Below, piece after piece: positions 8,685 to 16,678 of a DNA stretch of 64,000 nt (position 1 is the stretch's first letter; every line of letters begins with the position of its first letter). The notes under the pieces were generated by a model, which saw only the letters and a list, made by a program, of their open reading frames with translations, was not told where the DNA came from and searched no databases. Position numbers and translations under genes: made by a program. The stretch spans positions 57,589 through 121,588 of the forward strand of contig NZ_BCYX01000011.1 in NCBI RefSeq assembly GCF_001598415.1. Reading direction: 5' to 3'. The stretch is from Sphingomonas mali NBRC 15500. Lineage in GTDB: Bacteria > Pseudomonadota > Alphaproteobacteria > Sphingomonadales > Sphingomonadaceae.

Positions 8685-10423
8685 CCGACCGGCGCTTCTG
8701 GCTGTCGACCGCGGCGATCTGGGCCGGCACCTGCCTCCTGCTCGTCGTCATTGCCTGGAGCGCGATCGTCGCCTGGCGTTTCCCCGATCCCGACGATCAG
8801 ATGCGGTTGCTCGAGGTCCGCGACTGGCTGGCCGGACAAAGCTGGTTCGACGTGACCCAGCATCGCATCAACCTTCCCGCCGGCTTGCCGATGCACTGGT
8901 CTCGCCTGGTCGACCTGCCGATCGCCGCCGTGATCCTGACGTTGCGGCCGTTGCTGGGTCAGCTTCTCGCCGAGCACGTTGCCTTGGTGGTCGTGCCGTT
9001 GCTGACGCTCGGCGTGGTGATGGCCTTGGTCGCGGCTTTGGCGCGGCGGCTGTTCGCGAATGACGCCCCAGCCTTGATGGCGGTCAGCATCACGCCGGTT
9101 TGCGCCGAAGTCCTGCACCAGCTTCAGCCGATGCGCATCGATCACCATGGCTGGCAGATGGCCATGGCGCTGCTGACGGTCTACGCGGTGATCGGCGCAC
9201 CGACGCGAAGATCCGGATGGCTGGCAGGCTTGGCGATCACCGTCTGGGTCACAATCTCGCTCGAGGGGCTGCCGATGATCGCAGCCATCCTGGCGCTGGT
9301 CGCGCTCAAATGGGCGATCACGCCGTCCAATCGCCCGCTGCTGGTTGCGACGATGGCGACCAGTTGCGCGGGCGCCGGTTTCCTTTTTCTGGTGTCGCAT
9401 TCGCCCGGTGCGTGGGGCGTGTCCATGTGCGACGCGGTGTCGCCGGTCTATCTGGCGATGCTCGCCATCGCCGCGCTCGGCTCGATCGGCGTAGCGATGC
9501 TGCCGATCAAAACGACTGCTGGCCGCCTGGTCGCGTTGGCCTGCGTCGGCGCGGTCGCGCTCGTACCGTTGCCGTTGATCGCACCGCAATGCGCGACCGG
9601 TCCGTTCGGCCAGCTTGATCCGCTCGTGCGCCACTTCTGGTATCTCAAGGTGGCGGAAGGATTGCCGCTTTGGGTCCAGGATCTGCCATCGGTCGTCAAC
9701 ACGATCGGCTTGCCGGTGATTGGCCTTGCCGGCACCGCCCTCGCGGTCAAGACGAGCGACGGCGACCAACGGACGCGCTGGATCGCCATGTTGTTCCTCC
9801 TCAGCGCCGCGACGATCCTGGCAATCCTCGTCCAACGCGCAGCTGGAGTCGCCAATCTGCTCGCTATCGCGGGTGCCGTGCGCTTGCTCCATCCCTTGCT
9901 TCTGCGGGCTCGATCGATCGAGAATCTGCCGAAGCGGCTGGCAGCGACGCTTGGTGTCTTCGTCGCGGCCGCGCCGGGCGCGGTGTCCGGTGTCGCGATA
10001 ACTTCCGCCGCGCCCGACGCGCGGGTCACGGCCATTCGCCGGGCGATGGGATGTCTCGCCGCCAGCGATATGAAGGCATTATCCGACCTGCCCCGCGGCA
10101 ATGTCCTCGCACCGCTCGATATCTCGCCAACCATCCTGCTACTCACTCACCACGAAGCGGTGGCCAGCGGCTATCACCGCGGCGCGACCGCGATGCACGA
10201 CGTGATCGCGACCTTCACTGGCACGGCCGATCAGGCGCACGCCGTCGTTGTCAGGCGGCGGGTCGACTATGTCGCGTTCTGCCCCGGTCTGCCTGAAGTC
10301 CTGATCTACGAGAATGAAGCGCCCAAGGGGTTTCTCGCGCAGCTCGACGCCGGCCGGACACCTGCCTGGCTGACGCCGGTGGCGCTTCACGGCTCGCCCG
10401 CAAAGGTTTGGCGCGTGCGTTGA
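8681..10423 (+). CDS. Large polytopic membrane protein, probable GT-C-type glycosyltransferase
   Basis: 580 residues with about eleven hydrophobic helices. The first periplasmic loop carries FPDPDDQMRLLEVRDW and HRINLPAGLPMHWSRL; the next has MRIDHHGWQMA. Acidic and His motifs in these loops are characteristic of STT3/GT-C enzymes using polyprenyl-phosphate donors. A soluble-looking tail follows residue 450. The ATGA overlap with gtrA supports a shared role. The acceptor (lipid A, protein or capsule) cannot be told. Confidence 0.72.
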   Translation: MTDRRFWLSTAAIWAGTCLLLVVIAWSAIVAWRFPDPDDQMRLLEVRDWLAGQSWFDVTQHRINLPAGLPMHWSRLVDLPIAAVILTLRPLLGQLLAEHVALVVVPLLTLGVVMALVAALARRLFANDAPALMAVSITPVCAEVLHQLQPMRIDHHGWQMAMALLTVYAVIGAPTRRSGWLAGLAITVWVTISLEGLPMIAAILALVALKWAITPSNRPLLVATMATSCAGAGFLFLVSHSPGAWGVSMCDAVSPVYLAMLAIAALGSIGVAMLPIKTTAGRLVALACVGAVALVPLPLIAPQCATGPFGQLDPLVRHFWYLKVAEGLPLWVQDLPSVVNTIGLPVIGLAGTALAVKTSDGDQRTRWIAMLFLLSAATILAILVQRAAGVANLLAIAGAVRLLHPLLLRARSIENLPKRLAATLGVFVAAAPGAVSGVAITSAAPDARVTAIRRAMGCLAASDMKALSDLPRGNVLAPLDISPTILLLTHHEAVASGYHRGATAMHDVIATFTGTADQAHAVVVRRRVDYVAFCPGLPEVLIYENEAPKGFLAQLDAGRTPAWLTPVALHGSPAKVWRVR

Positions 10424-10444
10424 CCTTGCGGCGTGGCCCCGGCC

Positions 10445-12109
10445 ATGCCTAAAGCCGCGAAGATGGACGGCGGCGACAAACTTCAATGGTGGCAGACGCG
10501 CACCTTCGTGGTGGTGATGGCGTTGTTGTCGATGGTGCCGCTGTTATGGCCCAATATCCCGCCGCTGGTCGACTTGCCTGGGCACATGGGCCGGTATCGC
10601 GTCCAGGTCGATCTCCAGAATTACCCCTGGCTGCTCGACTGGTATAATTTCCAATGGTCGCTGATTGGCAATCTCGGCGTCGACCTGCTGGTCGAGATCA
10701 TGCACCCGATCTTCGGGCTCGAACTGTCGGTCAAGCTGATCGTGTTGTCGATCCCGCCGCTGATCGTGATCGGGCTGTTATGGATCGCGCGCGAAGTGCA
10801 TGGGCGCATCCCGCCCACCGCCCTGTTCGCGCTGCCGCTCGCTTATTGCTACCCGCTGCAATTCGGCTTCGTGAACTTCATGCTGTCGATGGCCTGGGCG
10901 CTGCCGATGTTCGCGCTCTGGCTGCGGCTCGCGCGGCTCAAGAAGTTCCGGTTGCGCGCGATCATCTTCGTGCCGCTGTCGTGCATCCTGTGGGTCTGCC
11001 ACACCTTCGGCTGGGGCGTGCTCGGCGTGCTCGCTTTCTCGGCGGAAATGGTTCGCGAGCACGATCGCATAAAGGACGAGGTCGGGGCGCGGATCGGGCC
11101 AATCACGCGCGAAGGTGCCAAGCGTTGGGCAATGGGATTCGTGCGCGCCGGGCTGCATTGCCTGCCGCTGTGCTTGCCGATGCTGATGATGATCGCCTGG
11201 CGGAACGGCCAGCATGTATCCGGGCAAACCGGCGACTGGTTCAACTGGCAAGCCAAGATCAGCTGGCTGACGATGATGCTGCGCGATCGCTGGATGGCGT
11301 TCGACATCGCCTCGGTGGCGGTGATCGGGCTCGTCATCTATAAGGCGGTGCGCGACCCCAATTTCGAATATTCGCGTGCAGTCGGCCTCTCGACCTTGTT
11401 CCTGGTCACGGTCTTCGTGCTGTTGCCGCGCATCGTGTTCGGTTCGGCTTATGCCGATATGCGCCTGGCGCCGTTCATGGTGGCGATCGCTGTGATCGCG
11501 ATCCGGCCCAAAAAAATGGTGTCGACACGCGCGATGACGACGGTCGCTGTTCTCGGGCTGGCCTTCGTGCTGGTTCGCACCACCGCGACGACGGTGAGCT
11601 TCTACATTTTCGACCAGAATTACGACCGCGAGCTCAAGGCGCTCAACCATATCCCGGTCGGCGCGCGGCTGGTCAGCTTCGTCGGCAAGACGTGCAACAA
11701 CGAATGGCTGATGAGCCGGCTCGAGCATCTGCCCGCGCTCGCGCTCGAGCGGAACGCTGCCTATACCAATGACCAATGGTCGATGCCCGGGGCGCAATTG
11801 CTCACGACCAAATATGTCGCCGCCGGGCACTTCTCGCACGACCCGTCCGAAATCGTCACCGAACGGCAATGCGCGCGCGAATGGTGGCGACCGATCGACC
11901 GCAGCCTCGCGCTCTTCCCGCGCCCGGCATTCGATTATGTGTGGCTGATCACGCCGCCGCCCTATCACGCCAAATATGTTCAGGACCTGACCCCGATCTG
12001 GCGCAGCGGCGACAGCGTGGTGTTCAAGGTCAACCATGTCGAGGTGGCGCCGCAGGCCAAGAGGAGCGACTTTCCGCTCCCGCCTAAGAGCAAGGTTCCC
12101 CTCTTCTGA
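10445..12109 (+). CDS. Polytopic membrane protein, GT-C-like, unknown function
   Basis: About 554 residues from ATG 10445 (a GTG at 10433 adds four). It has roughly ten hydrophobic helices between residues 20 and 400 and a soluble C-terminal part ending in charged residues. The loop after the first helix reads IPPLVDLPGHMGRYRVQVDL. No diagnostic motif is clear. Its place 20 bases after the GT-C-like gene suggests the same pathway. Its 3' end overlaps the convergent acyltransferase gene by 26 bases. Confidence 0.68.
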   Translation: MPKAAKMDGGDKLQWWQTRTFVVVMALLSMVPLLWPNIPPLVDLPGHMGRYRVQVDLQNYPWLLDWYNFQWSLIGNLGVDLLVEIMHPIFGLELSVKLIVLSIPPLIVIGLLWIAREVHGRIPPTALFALPLAYCYPLQFGFVNFMLSMAWALPMFALWLRLARLKKFRLRAIIFVPLSCILWVCHTFGWGVLGVLAFSAEMVREHDRIKDEVGARIGPITREGAKRWAMGFVRAGLHCLPLCLPMLMMIAWRNGQHVSGQTGDWFNWQAKISWLTMMLRDRWMAFDIASVAVIGLVIYKAVRDPNFEYSRAVGLSTLFLVTVFVLLPRIVFGSAYADMRLAPFMVAIAVIAIRPKKMVSTRAMTTVAVLGLAFVLVRTTATTVSFYIFDQNYDRELKALNHIPVGARLVSFVGKTCNNEWLMSRLEHLPALALERNAAYTNDQWSMPGAQLLTTKYVAAGHFSHDPSEIVTERQCAREWWRPIDRSLALFPRPAFDYVWLITPPPYHAKYVQDLTPIWRSGDSVVFKVNHVEVAPQAKRSDFPLPPKSKVPLF

Positions 12110-13232
12110 ATGGCGTGAGCTGCGCCAGATATTGCTGGTCGCTTTCGACGCCGGCGCGCTCGCGCGCCAGGAAGTCAGCGATCGCGCGGCGGAAATTGCG
12201 GTCGGGAATGTAATGCGCCGACCAGGTCGGCACGGGGACATAACCGCGCGCCAATTTGTGCTCGCCCTGTGCGCCTGCTTCGACGGTTTTGAGTCCTAGG
12301 GCGATCGCGGCATCGATCGCCTGGTAATAGCATAGCTCGAAATGGAGGAAGGGGACGTCTTCGACGCATCCCCAATAGCGGCCGTAGAGCGTGTCGCTAC
12401 CGATCAGGTTGAGCGCTCCCGCGATCGGACGGCCGTCGCGTTCGGCCAGGATCAGCAGCACCTGATCCGCCATCCGCTCGCCAAGCAACGAGAAGAACGG
12501 TCGCGTCAGATAGGGATGCCCCCATTTGCGGCTGCCGGTGTCCTGATAGAATGCCCAAAAGGCGTCCCAATGCGCCTCGGTCAGCTCGGCGCCGGTGACG
12601 TGACGGATCGTCAGTCCCTCCACTGCCTTGGCGCGTTCCTGGCGAATCGCCTTGCGCTTGCGGCTGGCGAGCGCGGCGAGGAAATCGTCGAACGTCGTGT
12701 AACCGTCATTCCGCCAGTGGAATTGAGTGCCCTCGCGGATCAGCCAGCTCGCCGCCTCGAACAGTGGCAGCTGGTCGGGCGCGATGAAGGTCGCATGCGC
12801 CGAGCTCAGCCCGTTCTGGTCGGTCAGCGCCTCGATCGCGCCGATCAGTGCTGGGGCGAACGCCGCGTCGCGTAGCAGCAGTCGCGGACCCGGTACCGGG
12901 GTGAACGGGGCCGCGATCTGGAGTTTGGGGTAATAGTCGCCGCCAGCGCGCTCCCAAGCGTCGGCCCAGGCGTGATCGAAGACATATTCGCCCTGGCTGT
13001 GGCTCTTGGCATAGGCCGGTGCGATCGCCGCTGGGCGACCATCGGCGCCATCGACGATCACCGGCAGTGCCTGCCATCCGGTGCCGCGCCCGACGCTCCC
13101 CGATTCTTCGAGGATCGAGAGGAAATCGTGGCGCACGAACGGGTTACCGGTGCCGGCGCACGCGTCCCAGTCAGTCGCGGCGACCTGCGACACCCCTTCG
13201 GAAATTCGCGCGGTAATGGGAGTGCGACTCAC
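12084..13232 (-). CDS. FemAB-like GNAT acyltransferase (DUF482 family)
   Basis: 382 residues from a GTG at 13232. The pattern NPFVRHDFLSILEESGS near the N-terminus, KSHSQGEYVFDHAWADA, the paired-GNAT core and GRYWGCVEDVPFLHFELCYYQ match the peptidoglycan-related PF04339 (DUF482) family. Those proteins resemble FemAB aminoacyl transferases but have no settled substrate. The open frame continues upstream into a palindromic repeat, so that extension is unlikely to be coding. It is convergent with the preceding operon. Role in cell-wall or aminoacyl transfer is inference. Confidence 0.83.
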   Translation of the reverse strand: MSRTPITARISEGVSQVAATDWDACAGTGNPFVRHDFLSILEESGSVGRGTGWQALPVIVDGADGRPAAIAPAYAKSHSQGEYVFDHAWADAWERAGGDYYPKLQIAAPFTPVPGPRLLLRDAAFAPALIGAIEALTDQNGLSSAHATFIAPDQLPLFEAASWLIREGTQFHWRNDGYTTFDDFLAALASRKRKAIRQERAKAVEGLTIRHVTGAELTEAHWDAFWAFYQDTGSRKWGHPYLTRPFFSLLGERMADQVLLILAERDGRPIAGALNLIGSDTLYGRYWGCVEDVPFLHFELCYYQAIDAAIALGLKTVEAGAQGEHKLARGYVPVPTWSAHYIPDRNFRRAIADFLARERAGVESDQQYLAQLTPFRRGEPCS

Positions 13233-13247
13233 CAGCCGCAGTCTTTC

Positions 13248-13405
13248 GTCACCCCGGCCTTGTGCCGTGTGCGGGTTTTGGCCTGCCCCAGGCAGGCCAA
13301 CATCATGTCCGGGGGACATGATGCCACCCGCACACCACTGTGCCGCTTTCCTCGCATGCGCGGAATATGCGGATCGGTGGATGCCGGGACAAGCCCGGCA
13401 CGACG
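13248..13405. repeat. Family A repeat copy 2 with an internal three-stem palindrome
   Basis: The ends match the other family A repeats (GTCACCCCGGCCTTGTGCCG and GCCGGGACAAGCCCGGCACG). The interior differs from all other copies. An outer perfect 10-bp stem (13267-13276 with 13326-13335) encloses two perfect 10-bp hairpins, 13278-13287/13291-13300 and 13301-13310/13314-13323, each with a 3-base loop. The whole can fold as a three-way junction. Confidence 0.9.
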
Positions 13406-13431
13406 TTTAGTTCGTTTGCTCGTTGGTTCGC

Positions 13432-13899
13432 TCAGTCCGCCAGCTTGACGACGGCGTCGACCTCGACCGCCGCACCGCGCGGCAACGCAGCGACGCCGAC
13501 AGCGCTACGGGCATGTTTGCCGGCCTCGCCGAACAAGGCTTCCATCAGGTTCGACGCGCCGTTGGCGACTTCGGGCTGATCGGTGAAATCGGGTGCTGAA
13601 TTGACGAACACGCCCAGCTTGACGATCCGCTCGACGCGGCTGAGGTCACCGCCCAGTGCCGCCTTGATCTGCGCGACCAGCATCAGCCCGCACAATTCGG
13701 CGGCTTCCTGCCCCGCGACCTTGTCGACGCCGTCACCCAGCCGGCCGGTGACCACCTTGCCGTCCTTGAACGGCAGCTGGCCCGAAATGTGGAGCAGGCC
13801 GTTGGCGTCGACCGTCGGCACATATGAGGCGACTGGAGCGGCCGGCGACGGCAGGCTCAGGCCCATTTCCTCCAGCTTGCGGTCGATACGGTCGGTCAT
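13432..13899 (-). CDS. RidA family protein
   Basis: 155 residues, the longer RidA/YjgF-like form. RidA proteins hydrolyse reactive enamine/imine intermediates such as 2-aminoacrylate. SGQLPFKDGKV, the RIVKLGVFVNS strand and the arginine in GKHARSAVGVAALPRGA, which in RidA contacts the substrate carboxylate, are all visible. The ATG overlaps the stop of the upstream HAD gene by four bases. Whether this subfamily keeps deaminase activity is uncertain. Confidence 0.88.
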   Translation of the reverse strand: MTDRIDRKLEEMGLSLPSPAAPVASYVPTVDANGLLHISGQLPFKDGKVVTGRLGDGVDKVAGQEAAELCGLMLVAQIKAALGGDLSRVERIVKLGVFVNSAPDFTDQPEVANGASNLMEALFGEAGKHARSAVGVAALPRGAAVEVDAVVKLAD

Positions 13900-14534
13900 G
13901 CGGAAATCCCTTCTGTTATGGCCGGCTGGCCGGCGGCGAAGCGCTGGTCGATCCAGTCGCGCGCTGCCCCCCAGTCGTCGATTCGTGCGTGCGCGTGCAC
14001 CGCGGGCGGCACTTGCGGTGCCATTGCGGGCTCGGCCACCAAGTGGAGCCGGTGGACTGTGGGCGCGTGCTTGGCAACCGATTCGTGATGGGTCGCCAGA
14101 TCATCGACGAAAACCGTGACCGGATTGCCATATTCCGCGACCAGCCGGGCGACGGGACCACCCTTGCCGCCCTGATTGGTTTCGACCCGGTGGCGGATGC
14201 CATGCCGCGCCAATTGCTCGATGCGATGGTCGCGGCAGTGATCGCCGAGATTAGTCAGGATGACGATGTCCGCGCTCTCCGCCAGCGCGGCCAGCGCCTC
14301 GGCGGCACCGGGGACCAAAGTCTGGCGTTCCATCTCCGCGGGAAAGAATTCGTCCAGCATCGCCCAGATCCGCTGGTGCTCGACCGGGCTGCCATCGGCA
14401 TGGGTCATCGCGATGAAACTGCCCGTTTCGTGCGCGAAGGCGATGTCGTGGCGCTCGCGCAGCCAGGTGCCGAAATGCCGCACCATGTGCAGCAGCACTT
14501 CGTCGCAATCGCAGATCAGCAGCGGGCGCGTCAT
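13896..14534 (-). CDS. HAD-superfamily hydrolase
   Basis: 212 residues. The N-terminal DCDEVLL box carries the HAD nucleophile position, LTNLGD holds the motif II Thr, and VFVDDLATHHES gives the C-terminal acidic motif IV. The cap is small. It is probably a cytosolic phosphatase of unknown substrate. It overlaps ridA downstream and the DUF3572 gene upstream by four bases each, so the three form one unit. Confidence 0.8.
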   Translation of the reverse strand: MTRPLLICDCDEVLLHMVRHFGTWLRERHDIAFAHETGSFIAMTHADGSPVEHQRIWAMLDEFFPAEMERQTLVPGAAEALAALAESADIVILTNLGDHCRDHRIEQLARHGIRHRVETNQGGKGGPVARLVAEYGNPVTVFVDDLATHHESVAKHAPTVHRLHLVAEPAMAPQVPPAVHAHARIDDWGAARDWIDQRFAAGQPAITEGISA

Positions 14535-14797
14535 GCTTCCAGGCTCCGTCGCGCGGCGACCAAGGTTTCGGGTTTGACGCCGAGTTCCGCCGCACAGGCG
14601 ACCAGATCGGGCTCGTGCGCCTCGAGGAACCCGAGCACCGCCGCCTGCGTGCCGCGATTCGCCGCCGAACCACGCAGGGCGTCCGCGTCGAGTCCGGTCA
14701 GGTCGAGCAATCGCCGCGCGCGTGCCGGATCGGCCAGCGTCCAGGCCAGCGCGTGCAATGCCAGGGTCGGGGCGTCGTTGGTGTCGGTGGGGTTCAT
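14531..14797 (-). CDS. DUF3572 family protein
   Basis: 88 residues, soluble and helical. The stretch ALHALAWTLADPARARRLLDLTGL and GFLEAHEPDLVACA match the short alphaproteobacterial DUF3572 family. ATG 14797 is used; the frame stays open further upstream across divK and is not real there. It is divergent from divK with 28 bases between start codons and heads the HAD-RidA unit. Function unknown. Confidence 0.8.
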   Translation of the reverse strand: MNPTDTNDAPTLALHALAWTLADPARARRLLDLTGLDADALRGSAANRGTQAAVLGFLEAHEPDLVACAAELGVKPETLVAARRSLEA

Positions 14798-14825
14798 TGC
14801 TATGTCGTGGTCCAAGGAGACCCCG

Positions 14826-15188
14826 TTGGCAAAGCGCGTGCTGGTTGTCGAGGACAACGAACTCAATCTGAAGCTGTTCTGCGATTTGCTGCGCGCGCAC
14901 GAATTCGAGACCGAACCCGTGCGCGACGGCCGCGACGCGGTCGAGCGCGCGCGTGCCTTCGTTCCCGACCTGATCGTGATGGACATCCAGCTGCCTTATG
15001 TCAGCGGCTATGACCTCATCCTGCAGATCAAGGCCGATGAGAATCTGGGCAAGATCCCGATCATGGCGGTGACCGCTTATGCCGGGCGCGAGGACGAGGA
15101 CCGCATCCGTGCCGCCGGCGCCGATGCCTATGTGTCCAAACCGATCTCGGTCGCGCGATTCGTCGAGGAAGTGAACGCGCTGCTTTGA
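14826..15188 (+). CDS. divK: Single-domain response regulator DivK
   Basis: 120 residues, a lone receiver domain. DivK relays polarity signals that finally control the master regulator CtrA through DivJ, PleC and DivL. The acidic pocket VVEDNE, phosphoacceptor Asp53 in VMDIQLP, switch Thr in MAVTAYAG and Lys in VSKPI are all present. I chose the TTG at 14826: AAGGAG lies 6 bases upstream and the protein then begins MAKRVLVVEDNE with Asp at 53 as in Caulobacter. The ATG at 14802 would add eight residues ahead of that ribosome site. Confidence 0.92.
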   Translation: MAKRVLVVEDNELNLKLFCDLLRAHEFETEPVRDGRDAVERARAFVPDLIVMDIQLPYVSGYDLILQIKADENLGKIPIMAVTAYAGREDEDRIRAAGADAYVSKPISVARFVEEVNALL

Positions 15189-15219
15189 CGGTCCGGGAAG
15201 GACCACCCCACCTTCCGTC

Positions 15220-15355
15220 GTCACCCCGGACTTGTTTCGGGGTCCAACTATCATCCCGGCAGCACCTATGCAGACGCGATGCCGTCTGACATGCAAAGGG
15301 CCGCTGAGGGTTTCCCCCGCGGCCCGTTGGATCCCGGCACAAGGCCGGGATGACG
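15220..15355. repeat. Family A repeat copy 3
   Basis: Opens GTCACCCCGGACTTGTTTCG and closes with CCCGGCACAAGGCCGGGATG. The interior carries a second imperfect GC-rich palindrome (about 15299-15326). It fills the space between divK and rpmG, which converge, and may serve as a two-way terminator. Confidence 0.85.
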
Positions 15356-15378
15356 TTTGGGGCTTTACGCCCCGCGCG

Positions 15379-15546
15379 TTACTTGATCTTCGCTTCCTTG
15401 AACTCGACATGCTTGCGCACGACGGGATCGTATTTGCGGAACGACAGCTTCTCGGTCTGGGTGCGCGGATTCTTCTTCGTAACGTAGAAGAAGCCGGTGT
15501 CGGCCGAGCTGACGAGCTTGATCTTGACGGTGGTCGGCTTGGCCAT
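15379..15546 (-). CDS. rpmG: 50S ribosomal protein L33
   Basis: 55 residues. The [19 protein letters not shown] and [14 protein letters not shown] segments are typical of L33. This is the form that lacks the CxxC zinc motifs. The ATG at 15546 follows AGGA at good spacing; the frame is open upstream but not coding. A stable hairpin lies 30 bases upstream in the leader. Confidence 0.97.
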   Translation of the reverse strand: MAKPTTVKIKLVSSADTGFFYVTKKNPRTQTEKLSFRKYDPVVRKHVEFKEAKIK

Positions 15547-15575
15547 GACCCAAATTCCTGCTGGTTGAAATACAA

Positions 15576-15598
15576 AAGCGGCGGACGTGCCGCCGCTT
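15576..15598 (-). promoter_or_regulatory. Terminator-like hairpin in the rpmG leader
   Basis: A perfect 9-bp stem (AAGCGGCGG / CCGCCGCTT) with a 5-base loop is followed, read on the minus strand, by TTTTGTATTT. It lies 30 bases before the rpmG start. No minus-strand gene lies just upstream, so it belongs to the rpmG leader and could attenuate or stabilise the message. Confidence 0.5.
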
Positions 15599-15610
15599 GT
15601 CAGGGGCGGG

Positions 15611-15639
15611 CCATTGGCCCAGCCGAGGGCGATTGTCAA
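15611..15639 (-). promoter_or_regulatory. Candidate rpmG promoter
   Basis: Read on the minus strand, a perfect TTGACA at 15639-15634 is followed 17 bases later by a weak CAATGG at 15616-15611. Transcription would start just before the leader hairpin. The -10 match is poor. Confidence 0.35.
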
Positions 15640-15651
15640 GCGCAAGGGGCT

Positions 15652-15666
15652 TTAACACTCCCTTTA
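15652..15666 (+). promoter_or_regulatory. CtrA-like box
   Basis: TTAA-CACTCCC-TTTA matches the TTAA-N7-TTAA consensus for CtrA at all but one position. It lies about 46 bases before the hypothetical gene at 15712 and upstream of rpmG on the other strand. A single motif is weak evidence. Confidence 0.3.
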
Positions 15667-15711
15667 CCATCTTCGTAGCACTCTCGCGCAAGCGAAGCGG
15701 GAGTTAGGGAA

Positions 15712-16020
15712 ATGGGGGTTTCTGCTCGTAATGACGATCTCGCCGCGCGGGTCGCGCGGCTCGACCTGATGGCGCAGCATGTGCGCCCGCGCGACCTCGT
15801 CGTCGAAGTCGATTCGATCCGCTGTGTTGCCGAAGCGGCGGGCGTATTGCCCGTGGTGGCGGTGGCGCATGCGCTCGAAGCGGCGCTGGGGCGCGGCGAA
15901 AGCGGGATGATCGTGCGCGGCTGGATCGCGATGCTGAGCGAAGCGGTCGGCTGCGGCCAGACCGACGCGCAGACCGGCCACGTCTTCCTCGCCGCCGGTG
16001 CGATGCGACTGGGCGGCTGA
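15712..16020 (+). CDS. Hypothetical small helical protein
   Basis: 102 residues, no signal peptide or membrane helix, rich in Ala and Val, with two cysteines (near residues 38 and 81). TTAGGG lies close before the ATG. Its stop overlaps the ATG of the next membrane protein by one base, so they are co-translated. I do not recognise the family. Confidence 0.65.
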   Translation: MGVSARNDDLAARVARLDLMAQHVRPRDLVVEVDSIRCVAEAAGVLPVVAVAHALEAALGRGESGMIVRGWIAMLSEAVGCGQTDAQTGHVFLAAGAMRLGG

Positions 16021-16577
16021 TGGATTCATTGATGGCGGCGCTGGTTGCCGCCTTGCTGATTCGCGCGACCGATCCGACGGCGACTTATGTCGCGCGCGTC
16101 GCTGATCGTTCGGGCAAGGCCGGCGCGGTGCTCGCCGGCGCGCTGGTCGCGATCCTGATCACGCATGCAATTGCGGCGGTGGCGGGTTTCTTTCTCGCGC
16201 CGCATCTTACGCCCAATCCGAAACGGCTGTTCGTCGCCTTTGCCCTGCTCGCAGCGGCGAGCGGCGGGATCTGGCCGGGCAAAGCGATCGAGCCGGGAGA
16301 GGGACGCCATCCGTTCTGGACCACGGCTGGCCGGCTGACCGTCGGCGGGTGGAGCGGCCGGACCGAATTCGTCACGCTCGCACTGGCGATGAGCGGCACC
16401 GCCGCGCTCGCCGGGATCGGCGGATTCATCGGCAGCGCGGTCGTGCTCGGTTTTGCTGCGATCGGTGGCGACATGATCTGGCGCACCTTGCCGCATCGCG
16501 CGATCGGCATCGTCCTCGGCGGATTGCTGGCGGTCGCCGGGTTCTGGCTCGCCTTTTCCGCGCTACGCCTGATCTAG
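16020..16577 (+). CDS. Membrane protein, possibly a degenerate GDT1/TMEM165-like cation exchanger
   Basis: 185 residues with six hydrophobic helices in two halves. The second half has GWSGRTEFVTLALAMSG and the first RATDPTATYVARVA, where GDT1 family proteins carry ExGD(K/R)(T/S) motifs. Glu and Gly of those motifs are missing here, so cation exchange is doubtful. It is translationally coupled to the small gene upstream. Family assignment is tentative. Confidence 0.6.
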   Translation: MDSLMAALVAALLIRATDPTATYVARVADRSGKAGAVLAGALVAILITHAIAAVAGFFLAPHLTPNPKRLFVAFALLAAASGGIWPGKAIEPGEGRHPFWTTAGRLTVGGWSGRTEFVTLALAMSGTAALAGIGGFIGSAVVLGFAAIGGDMIWRTLPHRAIGIVLGGLLAVAGFWLAFSALRLI

Positions 16578-16678
16578 CGCGTCGATCACTCTGCCCGGCA
16601 TTTTCGTGCGGCGAGGGCGGGAGCCAATCCCATATTGATCCGTTATCGCAACGACTCGTTCGTTCCAACGGAGACACC

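Noticed and set aside
13233..13319. N-terminal extension of the FemAB-like gene
   Set aside because: These codons run into the family A repeat and do not resemble a protein start; the GTG at 13232 is preferred.
13267..13335. Three-stem palindrome as a tRNA, attachment site or integron site
   Set aside because: It has no D/T loop, CCA stem or integrase gene, and it sits inside a repeat also found without it.
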